Assembly: GCA_027922465.2 (NCBI GenBank)
Contig: BQMF02000625.1
Location: forward strand, 124,001 to 188,000
Length of the DNA: 64,000 nucleotides
Reading direction: 5' to 3'
Source: Turritopsis dohrnii
Lineage: Eukaryota > Cnidaria > Hydrozoa > Anthoathecata > Oceaniidae
Below are positions 11,205 through 23,700 of the stretch, piece after piece. How positions within the stretch are numbered: position 1 is the stretch's first letter; each line of letters opens with the position of its first letter. The notes below the pieces were generated by a model that did no database searches, had not been told where the DNA came from, and worked only from the letters and a program-made list of their open reading frames with translations. Made by a program: the position numbers and the translations under genes.

Positions 11205-11495
11205 AAAGTGACCAATTTTTTTGTTGTTGTTGTTGGGGAAGGGAGGGTAACTAAAATTTTCCCCGACCAAATTTTCCCCCGACTTTTCTACACCCGACCA
11301 AAACTTGTCCCCGATTTTTTTTCCCCGATAACGTATACAAGGTATACAATTGATTATTATGCTTATATTGTAAATAATTAGTCAGGGAAAAGTGACTAAT
11401 TTTAAAATTTGGTGACTGAAATTTCCTTTACCTGACTAAAATTTTCCCCAACTAAATTTTTTACCGACTTTTTTTCTCCCTGATAAGGTATTTAA
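11205..11495. repeat. GGGGAAAAGTGAC / CCCCGAC dispersed repeat
   Basis: Internal repeats of the kind GGAAAAGTGACCAATTTT, TTTTCCCCCGACTTTTCT and CCCCGATAACGTAT alternate over about 290 bp. Related copies lie at about 12,440-12,520 (partial) and 45,000-45,290. The repeats face both ways, so the block could fold on itself. Family unknown. Confidence 0.6.
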
Positions 11496-11499
11496 CATC

Positions 11500-12834
11500 G
11501 AAACTGGTTTTAACCATACTTTTATTTATAATCCTTATAAAGCATATCGTGTTTCTTGTCTCGTGTTGCAGGCTCCAACAAAGATTCGAAACCACACGAA
11601 TATGACGTCTTCATGTAAAACATATTAAATCAATGCAATGATCCATTTATGGTCAATTGGTAAAAATATATTTTTATAAGAAAGAGCATCATTAACAGAC
11701 AACCATATTTTTGTCACGAGTTCTAGTATCTAAGTTCTTAATTAAAATAACATTTTCGATTGTTTTGTTTACTTTTGTGTTACGTTAATTTTTCTACCAT
11801 TTTGATGATCCAATTTTTCTTGTTATAAATTATTGCTTAACGCATATGAGTCATATGGTTTTGATGAGAAGTCTATTTCTTCTTTGTTTTGGCATTACGT
11901 AAAAATTTTAGATTTCAGAAAAAATTTTCGACATTGTTGAACAGTTTCTGTCAACGAAGAAATCCACCTAGCTTAAATTTAAATGCAAATATAACCACAG
12001 CAAGTTAAAATACTTCAAAAACAAACATTATTGGCATTTTTTCCCAGACCAACCGTCGTTAAGGTTTTTAACGCTTATTCTTCATCTTTTAACTTTCTTA
12101 CTCAATTTTTGATAGGTTTTCAATCACGAGACTATGAGATTTTGTTTTAAACACTCAACTGGTAAAAGTGATTTAAGGGAATGACCAAACGAAATGAAGG
12201 GAATGAGTAAATGTAATGAAGGGAATGACGAAATGGGTTGGCTGACCTGTTTAAAGGAAAAGTCTAAAAAACTTCAACGAGTCTCTTCTTGAGTTCGTCG
12301 CGTAAAGAAAGTCACGTTACACCACGCTGGCACTTGTTAATATTTAGCCAAAGCGGTTAAAGACTACTTAGTGTAATCAGACCCTTAAAGCTCAATTCAG
12401 CTTTACGCGCGTATTGTAATGTCATTACGGTGAAACAGCAAGTACCTTATCGGACAAAACTTAGTCGGACAAAATTTTAGTCACTTCCAAAAAATTTAGT
12501 CACTTTTTGCTTTCTGTCAAAAAGCCCTATCATGAAATAAATAAACTTAAATCACTAAATACTAAAATGACTACCATTTTACCTGAAAGGGAAGAGAAGA
12601 CTTGAGTTCTGCGCATAACCCAAAATTCATTGACAAGGGGGAGTGGATGTGTCAGGTGCTCGATTTAACAACGATGAGATCACCAAAGTGCATCAATTCC
12701 GGCTGTTTCTTGGGTCGCAGAAATAGAAAAATATTAAGAGCGCTTTGCGTGTGGACAGAAAGCATATGTTTGACACAATTCCCGCTCCTTCTCCTGAGAA
12801 TACAGGCTGATAGCTAGACTTGAAAACTAAGAAT
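11500..12834. other. Intergenic; partial CCCCGAC-family repeat
   Basis: A partial copy of the GGGGAAAAGTGAC family is at about 12,440-12,520 (ACCTTATCGGACAAAACTTA). Frames at 12,602-12,817 and elsewhere show no domain. Confidence 0.4.
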
Positions 12835-12936
12835 TTCTTGAAAAATCACCGCGTAGGTATGCATTTCTATATAAAAATACACACTATTCTAATAACAATG
12901 CTCTTTATCGCAGTGACTTGACGATTTTACCCACTG
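12835..12936. mobile_element. Palindromic CCCAGTGGG MITE, copy
   Basis: Reads TGAAAAATCACCGCGTAGGT, then a TTTCTATATAAAAATACACA centre, then TCGCAGTGACTTGACGATTT and ACCCACTG. Both arms are recognisable and the outer left end is missing. Confidence 0.65.
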
Positions 12937-14887
12937 CAAAGATAAAGAGAATTCGGTTCTGTAACTATAAATATAATCGTGCAGCCATGTTTGGTCATTC
13001 ATTGACAAAAAAGAATAGCCAAAATAGGAATAAATGTACTATCAATAAACAATAGAAGGTTTTGTCAGGAAATATTACGTCACGATGACGTCATATAATG
13101 CGCTTGCTTGTTTCGAAACCACGAGTTTGACATGACAAGCTCATCAACTAAAGTATTTTTTTAAAGGAGAACAGCGACGGTGGAGGTTGTTGCTTTTTAT
13201 TCTCCTTCACAGATGATGAATATTTCTAAAATGATTTATATACCTTAACACATGAAATGTGTATTTCGCGTTAATAAATGTACTGTATGTAATCTAATGC
13301 ACTAATGCGCTGTATTTTAACTACAATTCGCGTTAATTTCTGATCTTGTTAATTTCTTGACCGTTAATTACTTGCTTTACACATTTCACGTAGTAAGGTA
13401 TCCTTTTTTGGGAGAGAGTGGGTGGCGGTCAACTACTTTGGTTTCTATGGCGATGATATTATGCCTTCTGATTAGTCGATCTTCACTACAGAAGGGAACA
13501 AATATCACTTACTGACATGACAGATAGGACAAAAAATTTACTTCTTTGCGCAATGGTTTTCTAAACTTTATCATACATTTTTTTGCTCTGTTCCGCCTTG
13601 TTTTTTGTGATAATTATCACAACATTTCCCATAACAATTTGGAGTCAAGTAAAAGTTATTATGAAATAATAAAGAATGCGATAAATCAAATGATTTGGGC
13701 GAAATATCGACGTTTAAACTGTACTGATACACACAGTCCAGCTATTAGTATTCGTCGATTTATAGCACTTACTTCAATTATTCACGTATCAGTCATTCAG
13801 GGTCAGTCAAAAAAAAAAGCGGAGTCCAACATTACAATATTTCTTTTCAGTCGTAATTCATGAATGAGCGAATTGATTTTTGATTGGCTGGCGCAATCTC
13901 ATTCGCCTGGTAGTTTTTAAATCGTTTGAACTACTGAGCGAATGCTAAAGCTGTTCGCTCAGCCACGCAACCGCAGCGATTGAACTGGAAACTGGTCTTT
14001 AAGTGACAATTACGTTACTTACAAGCTTTTATTTTCTACTCGAACTGACTAAACTCTGCCCCACAATTTTTGACTGAGCTCTATAGCTACGCCTTAATCC
14101 TTTATGTATCCCTTAAAATGCATTTCTGAAAGCATCTCTGGAGGCATACCAATTGAGTTGTCAAATGTCGAGATAGAACGCCTGATGTAATCATGATATT
14201 GACTTCGACCATATGAATCGACCTTGTCATTTTCGTTGTTTTCAACAATAATGAATGAAATAATAGAGAACAAATACGAAACGTTTTGCTTCGGGGTACA
14301 AAAATTATGATTAGGAGATTTGAATGGAAGCGTTTATTAACTCTTTTTAAAAAGTTTTCCTTTTTATGAATGTTATCAACATGTTAATTCATGTACGGTT
14401 ATTCAAACAAACGCAAATTGTTTATTGTGTGGTAAACTTTTTCCTTGCCTGACTGTGCAAGCAACAAATAGTATACCTTTCGCAAGGATGTTTTAAAAAC
14501 TTTTATATTGACGTTACATATTAGCATTTTTAAAATTATATACTCGTGATAGAAAACACAATGTATACCAAAATAGGTAGGTTGAAACAATTGATTTCGT
14601 CATAATAACACGACCTTGTGACAATAAAAAATTATTGTTATAAAAGTGAAGAGATTGTAATCCGTTACAGTAAAGTTAACAGATCACTGCAGGACAGTGA
14701 TCGCGGAGAAAGACTCAATTTCATCAAAGGAATAAAAGCTGTCAGGAAATCAAATCTTGTAAAGGAACAAAGTCTTCGCAAAAAAAGATTATTAAAATTG
14801 GTACAAAACTTTACATTAATCGTATGAAAACTCTATAGAAATACACACAGATTGAAAGGCATTGTGAAATTATTGTTTATATATATA
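12937..14887. other. Upstream region of the Hedgling gene
   Basis: No supported gene. Frames at 13,546-13,863 and 14,618-14,827 carry no domain and have poor starts. The promoter and 5' UTR of the Hedgling gene should lie in the last part, but I see no TATA box I would defend. Confidence 0.35.
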
Positions 14888-17730
14888 ATGGAAAAGTTGC
14901 TCGTAGCAGCTGTACTGCTTTGTAGCATATATACATCGTCTGGGAATATACCGTATAGTTTTCGTCAAGGTGACTTTTATCCAAGGAAAGGAAGCCTAGC
15001 TCTCAGTGAAACAAAATCCAGCGGTGCTATCCGAGATGTGATAAAGCGAAATTCACCGAGGTTCCGAAAAGTTCTCGTAAGAAATACAAATGGTGACATC
15101 GACTTTACAAATGAAGACGCTAGGTACATGACATCAAGGGCTAAAAGTAAGCTTGACATTTTGGCAAGTTTGACAAGATCTCGATGGAATATTAAAATAA
15201 AAGTACTGAAGGCTTGGACCGACAATGTTGACAGAAACGATTTATTTTCACTACACTATGAAGGTAAACATATGCTCTCTTCAATTTAACTTTCTTGTGT
15301 TTTTTTTCTTTAAGCCCTGTATACATTTTGATATTATACACATGGTGACATAACTGCAACTATTACAAAACATCTTATTTTGAGATCTCTCTTATCACTA
15401 GAAAAGGAAATAAGATAATGTACGACGGTGGAGTATGTGATGAATTCATAATAAATTTTAAGACAAAATATTAAACATTTTTTTACTTATACAACATAAA
15501 TAACACTACTTTTTTGTATTTCTGCACAAAATAGCATTATCAAAAGATAATGGAATATATATTTTAAATTCTTAAATTAAATTATTTTAAATTCTTTATC
15601 GCTACCTTAAATTATGGTTTAAATCCATAGTAGGGGTTAGTTTAACTCTCAAACTTTTGCCGAGCATATTGTGTAAGAACATGTTTCATAAAAACAAATA
15701 TTTGCATTTCGCCCTTAATCATTCTCTGAGGACTTTAGAAATATGATGTCAAAATCAGCACGAAAAATTGTGAAATTAAGAGAAAAACATTATTCTGACC
15801 CTTAGATGTAATGTATTGGGCAATATTTATCAAGTAACTTAATGATAATGAACATCATTTCCACATCTCAAAGCGATTCGATTGCCTATCAAAAACTCAA
15901 AAAAGTTTTCGTAATGTCTCCCAAATGATTGACATGGCAATATTCGAGAATTTTGTTTACTTGATACACCAGTTGTAAAAATATAATGTTTTGTTATCGC
16001 TTATCTCGATAAAACACATTTTCAATATTGAATAATCTAAGGGAATTTAAAGCAAGTAGGATTTGAAAGGATTTTCAACTATGTCAGAAATATTGTTTAC
16101 AAGGCTGAAAACTTTAAAGGTTACGTAAGTAATAATCATTAAACTTGGGAACGAGGTCATGAATTTTAATGCAATGGTGTAATTCTGAAGAGGTTTAACT
16201 GTCATTGTGTATTTTGTATGTATCGAGAGGAGACGCATAAAAGAAGTGAAGAAGTGGGCGGTTTCAGATTTTCTAAATAATCGTCAATGTTATGGAATGG
16301 CGTGTGGTGCGAGAGTACTTAGTGACTAAGTATATAAAATCGAATTTATAAACAAACATTCTTTAATAATATGCAGGGTCGGTGGAAGAATTTTCCAAGC
16401 GTTACGCTCAAAATAAACAAAAAGTGTTCAAAAGAACACAGCGTGCGAAGCGAGTAAAATACAGCCTCGGGTCAATCGGCACCCCACCCGTAAATGTTCA
16501 ACACGAAGAATGATTGGCTGGATGGGCGTTCATTAGAATGTGGGCGCTTATCTAAAAGAAGCATGGTGATGTAAACATTAGAAATTATGTTATCTGTACA
16601 AAGAGTGCGGAAGTACAGTGTGTTTCAAAAAAGTGGCAACAAGAATTATAATCGCTTATATTTCAATAAATTCTGATCATTGGATGATAATTTTTATATT
16701 ATTGAAAACTTTATTTTTTCCTCTTTCCAATGATGTATTTTTTTTCGAAATTGGAAAAATAGAAAAAGAGAAAATCGAAAAAATAACTCCAGAAAAACTC
16801 ATTATTTTCTTAACGATCAATTAAGACGTTGCACAAAAAGTATAATTTAGCACAACAAAGAGAATCATTTCAGAAGTTCAATATTAATAATTTTCTTTAA
16901 GTCATCATTTACACCAAAGACAAGTTACAATTTTATCAAAATAAAAATAAAGTTTCTATTTTAAGAAAACTCTTGGTCTCTAGGAATACTGACACCAGGC
17001 AAGTGCGCTGCTCCACCGTTAAATATTCAGGCATGATAAACACTTCTCAAAACTCATTTACTTTGCGTTAACTTGCCTCTCGTGTCTGTTCTGCTTTATT
17101 TTCAAGCAAGCAAATTTATGGAAAATCAAGCAATTAACTGCCTTAAATGGAAGTCTCAAATGTAAATAAACTTGATAAAAGATTTCGCACCTTTAAAACA
17201 ATGAAGATACAGTCGTAAATTTTTGTTTTAATTGATCGTTAAGAAAATAATGAGTTTTTCTAGAGTTATTTTTTCGATTTTCTCCTCTTCTATTTTTCCA
17301 ATTTCGAAAAAAAATACATCATTGGAAAGAGGGAACAATTAGGTTGTCAATGATATAAAAATTATCATCCAATGATCAGAATTTATTGATATACAAGCGA
17401 TTATAATTCTTGTTGCCACTTTTTTGAAACACACTGTATAATATTGGAATAAGGCTATGTACAATTTGTATTGTACACTCTTCTCAATCCTTTTGGTAAA
17501 TGTGAGACATACACATAAATAGTTTTGCTCAGCTTCAATTTTAGTTGAAAATGTGATTTATTTTTTTTCATTTCTGTGCTAAATAATTTTAGGTCGTGGG
17601 ATTTTACTTCAGCTGGCTAATTCCGATTCCTGGAGATTAAGCGATTTAATGAAATATGCTTTGGAAGCTGGATTCAATTTTGTGCATTACAAAACTTCAA
17701 CTGCCATACATGTCAGTGTGATTCCAGATG
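14888..17730 (+). other. Hedge (Hh-N) domain, exons 1-2
   Basis: Residues ~58-171 follow the Hedgehog signalling fold: DIDFTNED...YMTSRAKSKLDILAS, then W..IKIKVLKAW, SLHYEGRG, LMKYALEAGFNFVHY and AIHVSV. These align with the family blocks MTQRCKDKLN, SLHYEGRAVD, LAVEAGFDWVYY and HIHCSV. The two zinc His are kept (residue 123 and the His of AIHVSV). The Asp of RAVD is Leu here (residue 130) and the Glu after the tyrosine pair is Lys. There is no CGPGRG lipidation start and no Hint autoprocessing domain follows; a VWA domain follows directly. An intron of 2.3 kb splits the domain in the codon after HYE. Confidence 0.88.
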
Positions 17731-20700
17731 GTAAGACGTAAGAAGAGGTTACAACAAAGCCTTTTTCTTTTTTCTTTTTTTCCATTTTTGAAATTCGCTT
17801 TGCTATAGTTTTGACTGTGATACGTCTTTCCTTATAGTTTGCCAAACCAAACTGGACTTGGCAGTGATTGTTGATACTTCTGGCAGTGTGGGTATCCATA
17901 ACTTTCGAAAGATTCAAACTTTTCTGAAAAAATTGGTAGATTTCTTCAACATAGGCAGAGATGAGACCCATATGGCTTTGATATCTTACTCTTATCAGGT
18001 GAATTCTTGAGTTGTTAAAGAAAAATATTACTAGTGTCTCGTTATCGTCTGATGATTCAGCATTTAACAATGTGTCCATTTCATCATTATGTTTATAAAA
18101 GGTCTTTCTAATCATAGGTGAGAGTTGAATTTCCACTCAATCGATTTTACGATAAATGGCAACTCAAGCAAAGAATTGACCGCATGTGGTATCAAGGTTC
18201 AAACACAGCCACAGGTGATGCCTTACGGACACTAGTAGTTCAAACATTCACACAAGGTCATGGGATGCGTCCTGACAAATCTATACCAAAGGTATATATA
18301 TAATGAGTTTTGAATTAATGTATTTGGATTCATCAATTTAACTAAGGCTGTTACATCAAAGTACTTTATATTCATATTGTACTTTATATTTTCTATTTTG
18401 TTAGATTGGAATTTTAATGACTGATGGTCGGTCCAATGGTGGCTACAATGTATACCGAGCAGCAAATGAAGTTAAAAACAGTGGTATCAATATGTTTGTG
18501 GTTGGTATTACAAATAAGTAAGAAAATACATGTTATACACCTGCATTTGTTTTTAAGAACCATTTTGGTTGACATTAGTGAGATAAGCATGATTTTGCTT
18601 AAGGAGATTTCTTGATTTTTCTACAGATATTTCATTTAAGTGTTTATGTTCTGTTAATCCATATTCTGTTCTTTAGTCCTCGTCTCTCAGAAATCAATGC
18701 TATAGCAAGTAAACCAATAAATGAGCACTACATTAAAATTGAGAGGTTCACAGATTTATCAAGCTTTGTTGACCAAATAAGTACCGTGTCTTGTGATGGT
18801 ATGGCAATTTTTTTAAACAGTAAGAAATTGCCTTATTGATAGATGCTTAGCATTTTATTGGTTTGTTTTAACTACTTTTAGAGGGTGCACAAATCTCCAA
18901 ATGTGAAAATGCTGAGACGATTGTTGAAGGTGGTTCATTTAAGTATTTCAGAGTTGAAATCACAAGTAGTGTAAACATCGAAGTGGAAGACAGACAAGGT
19001 CAGTTTACCCAAGACTGTTTGGCATTTTATTTCATGTTTATGTGTCTGATCCGAAATTTCGAACATGTGGAAGAAAACTAGAGATCTATTGTATCTGTCT
19101 TACATTACAGGCAAGAGCTTTCTGTACACATCATTGACCCAAAAAAATCCTGGACCTTTGTCATTCGGCGATGCCACACTGAAGAAAAATGAAGGTCCTG
19201 TATCTCCGCGTACAATTCCTATTGATAACTCTTCAGGAGCTAAAAAGGTAAGCTTTTAGTCTGGATTATTTAATTTTCACAACCTGTTTAAATACTTATT
19301 TTGGGTTTTATGTGTTTTGCTTTAGATCGTTTACATTTCAGTCCAAGGCCAACACGAAAATAACAAGTTTCGTCTAAATATCTGGGATTCGCTATTCCCT
19401 CAGGATAGTGTCACTGCTAAAGTCGATGAAAATACCGCTGCTGGTCAACTTGTGACAACTGTGAGAACAAAACCTAATGCTTACGGAGTGTACGTCAAAT
19501 GATTTTATATGATGGTCTTTATCTCAATCCTTCTAAGGAAAAGCTTTTGAGGAAACCACTAACACACTTTTTTTTAAAATACAGGTTTAAATACTATATC
19601 AAAGATGGCAATCAGCTTGGTCATTTTGTTTTGGACGGAAACAGTGGACAAGTAAGAACAACTAGAAAGCTTGATAGAGAGCTGGCACCTATGTATCAGT
19701 TGAGTATTGTTGCACAAGATCAAAGGGAGAATTGTCATAAAGGTTTAATGGTTCTCCATATCAAAGTGAATGACAAAAATGATAACAAACCAAAGTTTGA
19801 GAAAGATGTTTACCAGGCCTCCGTTCGCGAAGATGCTGCTCCAAACCAGTATGTAATACAGGTACGTGAGAGGTTTATGTGTGTGGTATAAATGAGGATC
19901 AACTAGATTTTTTGTAACTTAATAAAAGGGAACTTTCAGTCTCCCTTTGTGCTTGATGACAGTGGAGAAATCTATAATCAAAGTTATTTGAAGCTTACTG
20001 TAAAAGATATGAGGTTTAATGCTGTAAATTATTATGAAAGTTGCCTTTAGCTTTAATTGTGCCTTAAATGTGTGTTAGAACTATATAGTTACTGTAATGA
20101 AGCAACCAATGGACCATAAGATGGCCACAACTAATGATGAAATCTGATCTAAAAGATTATGAGAATAGACTTAAAGAGTTATAAGTTTAAATGAAAATGA
20201 TTGCTGAATGAAAAATTATGTTTTTATCCAAGACTTTATATGTTTAGGTAAGAGCAACTGACCCTGATGATGGACCAAATGCTGAATTAAGATATGAAAT
20301 ATCTGGCCCAATTAATGACAAGAATGTTTTTTCCATTGATGCCAAGTCTGGAGTGATCAAAACGGCTAAACCATTGGATTTTGAAACAAAAAACCTTTAT
20401 GTGTTGAACCTTCGTGTCCGGGACTCTGTAAAACAACCTCAATATGGATATGCGACCTTGAGGGTCAAAGTAGAAGATATAAACGAAGCACCAAAGTTTA
20501 TTGAGCCACCATGCATTCTGACAAAGACTTGTTTGTTTACAGTTTATGAAAACGAGAATGTTGGCACACGTATTGGTAATATTGTGAAGGCAGTTGATCC
20601 TGACACGAAAACTGTGTGTGATCTGAAATTCGACATTACTTCCCTGGACGCGAAATATTTTACAATAGGTAAAACATCAGGAATCATCACAACTAAGCAA

Positions 20701-23700
20701 CGTCTCGATCGTGAACAAAAGGAAATCTATTCATTGGATATCAGAGTATCAGATTGTGGTAATCCTCCCCTGTCAAAAACAAGAAATGTTAAAGTCAAAG
20801 CTCTGGACCGAAATGATAATCACCCCTTGTTTCCATATGCCTCATACAAAGTAACCATTCCTGAAAGCCAAAGTATAAATTCTAATGTTTTAAAAGTAAC
20901 AGCTACAGGTATGTGAGGTTTGGTTTTTTTGGTTTCATTTTGTTATTGATTTTTCTTGGAAAAGTATGAAAGAATTGATAAGATGTATGTTTTTTATTTA
21001 TTGTTTCAGATGCCGATATAGGAAGTAATCAACAAATTGAGTTTTCCATCACTAAGAGTGATGCTGTTGGAACATTTTCTATCGTTAAAAGTACTGGTCA
21101 AATACGTTTGATGAAATCACTGGATCGAGAAACAAAAGCAAAACATTTTATTGAAGTAACTGCAAAAGATAAAGGCAACCCATCGTTAAGTACTCCCGTG
21201 GCCGTTGAGATTACTGTAGGAGATGTGAATGATAACAAACCAGTTTTTACTGGAGTGAAACAACATCAAGTTGTTGAAAATGTGGGAAAAGGGACACCTG
21301 TCTTCACTGTTACAGCAACAGATCGAGATGAAGGTAAGGCAATGACACAACCATATGTTTTTTGTTGCAAAGTATTCTCAATCAATAAAGTTATTCAAAT
21401 AATAACCGTTTTCTTTAGGTCTAAATAAGAAGATCAGATTCAGCATAATTGGCGGGAATCAAAACAATGCTTTTAAAATTTATGATTCCGGACGCATTGA
21501 AACAGCGGGTAACATCGACCGAGAAAAAATAGAGTTTTACAATCTCGAGATTAATGCAAGAGATCTTGGTACTCCATCCTTATCTTCAAGACAAACCTAT
21601 CGCATTCAAGTTATCGATATGAATGACAATGCTCCAATCTTTTCCCGTCCAGTTTATAAAGTCAGCATGAAGGAAAATACTCCAGTAACTTCTAATGTAC
21701 AAAAGGTAGTAAAATAATATCCAATATGGTATCTAAAGCACCGTTATCCACTGTCCTTCATATGATTCTTATGAATTCAATGATTCTTTTAGGTTGAAGC
21801 AAGTGACAAAGACATTGGAAAAAATGCTGAAATAGAATTTGAAATTGCTGACGGGAATGTTGACAACACCTTTAAAATCAATACTATTCAAAGTGGTAAC
21901 GAATACAGTGCCATGATAACATTGCAGAAAGCACTTAAGTTTGGAATAAGAAATTTTTATCGACTTAAAGTCATGGCAAAAGATAAGGGTACTCCTTCAC
22001 TCGCAAGCTATGTTAATGTCGAAGTTACAGTCCAAGGTAAAGTTAAATATCTTGCTTGTTGTTATTGATTATGTATGTGATTTATTGTAAACCTATTAAT
22101 CTCTGTTTATAGATACCAATGATTTCAAACCGAAGTTCAGCTTGACCAACTATGTTGCGAGGTTAAACGAAAATGTCAAGACAAACACGAAAGTGGTCAA
22201 AGTTACAGCAACAGATGATGATAGTGGTCCAAGTGGGGAGATAGTATATTCCATCAGCGCGCAACCAGCTGGAAATACTTTTTATATAAATTCTAAAACA
22301 GGTTTGTGGTACTTTTTATTGTTACTGAGATGGTCTGGAAACAACAATCCATAAGTAATCTAATCTTTGAATATCAATAACGTATTTGTAGGAGAAATAT
22401 TTACGAGAGGCTCAATCGATTATGAAAAGCAGATGCGGTATCTACTAACGGTTCAGGCGAAGGACAAGGGAGTGGCAGTTAAATATGCTACGTGTACAGT
22501 TACTATCAACATTGTCGATTTGAATGATAACACACCAGAATTCAATGGTGCATCAGCCACAGTTGCTGAAGATAAAGGTGCTGGTGAATTTGTGACAAAA
22601 CTTCATGCAGACGATCGCGACAGTGGTGATAATGGTCGTGTTGTATTTGCCATCGCTAACCAAAATGTTCCATTCCGTGTTGCCTCTGATGGCACGGTGA
22701 CAGTCTCAAAAGCTTTAGACAGAGAAAAGAAGGATTATTATGAATTCAATGTGATCGCCAGTGACAAAGGTTCACCAAAAAGATCGAAAGCCTCCTCAGT
22801 CAAGATAAGAATTGGTGATGTCAACGATAATGATCCAGTGTTTGAGAAAAACCCATACAAATGTAGTCTTTATGAGAATGCACCGAAAAACTCCCATGTG
22901 TGTAATGTTAAAGCTAATGATGCTGATCTCGGAGAAAATGCAAGAGTCACCTATAGTCTGCTTAGAACACACACTGACACATTCAGTATTGATGCGGTAT
23001 TTACAATTATTTTTTTTTTATGCTTATGCCAAGAATTTCTGTGGGAAACTGAAAAATGGATTTACCCAAATGTTATCGTTTTGTTTAGAACACCGGCCAG
23101 ATAACTTCGTTAAAAAGTATTGATCGGGAACGCACGGCTAAATTTATGTTAACAGTCAAAGCCAATGACCATGGTGATTTATCAAGAGGTAGGGGCTAAT
23201 TCATTCTCACCAGAACGTGTATATTGTAAAAGAACTTCTAGAATTGTCTTTGTGACTATTATAAAGTGTTTTAGAAGTTACCATCAACGTTCTCCCCATT
23301 TGATACAAAGTGATTTAGCCAGTACAATAATTTTAATCGTTATTTTAGACTCTCAGGTAACAGTAGAAGTGGAAATCAAAGATGAAAACGATAACACACC
23401 AGTGCTGAATCAAAGGAAATATGCATACTCAATCCAAGAAGAAATCAATGAGAAAATATTTGGTGATATATCTGCAACAGATCAAGATGCTGGCACTAAC
23501 GCAGAAGTATTGTTTACCATTTTAGGAGGCCATATTTTTGCTGGTCAGAAAAGGTAAAATCAAAGTCTTGTGTTAACAACAGCCATTTGATTTAAATGAT
23601 GCGTAATTTGTTACCCTGTATCTGGGAATTGTCTGATACACATTTATGATGATCTTCTGGTTTTAGGTTCTACGTAGTGCAACCTGCACGCCAAAACAAA

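Noticed and set aside
13546..13863. 105-codon plus-strand frame
   Set aside because: Begins at TTG, has no domain, crosses a poly-A run and has random-looking composition.
14852..14887. Earlier start (TTG at 14852) for the Hedgling gene
   Set aside because: Not ATG, and it would put extra basic residues ahead of a complete signal peptide that begins at 14888.
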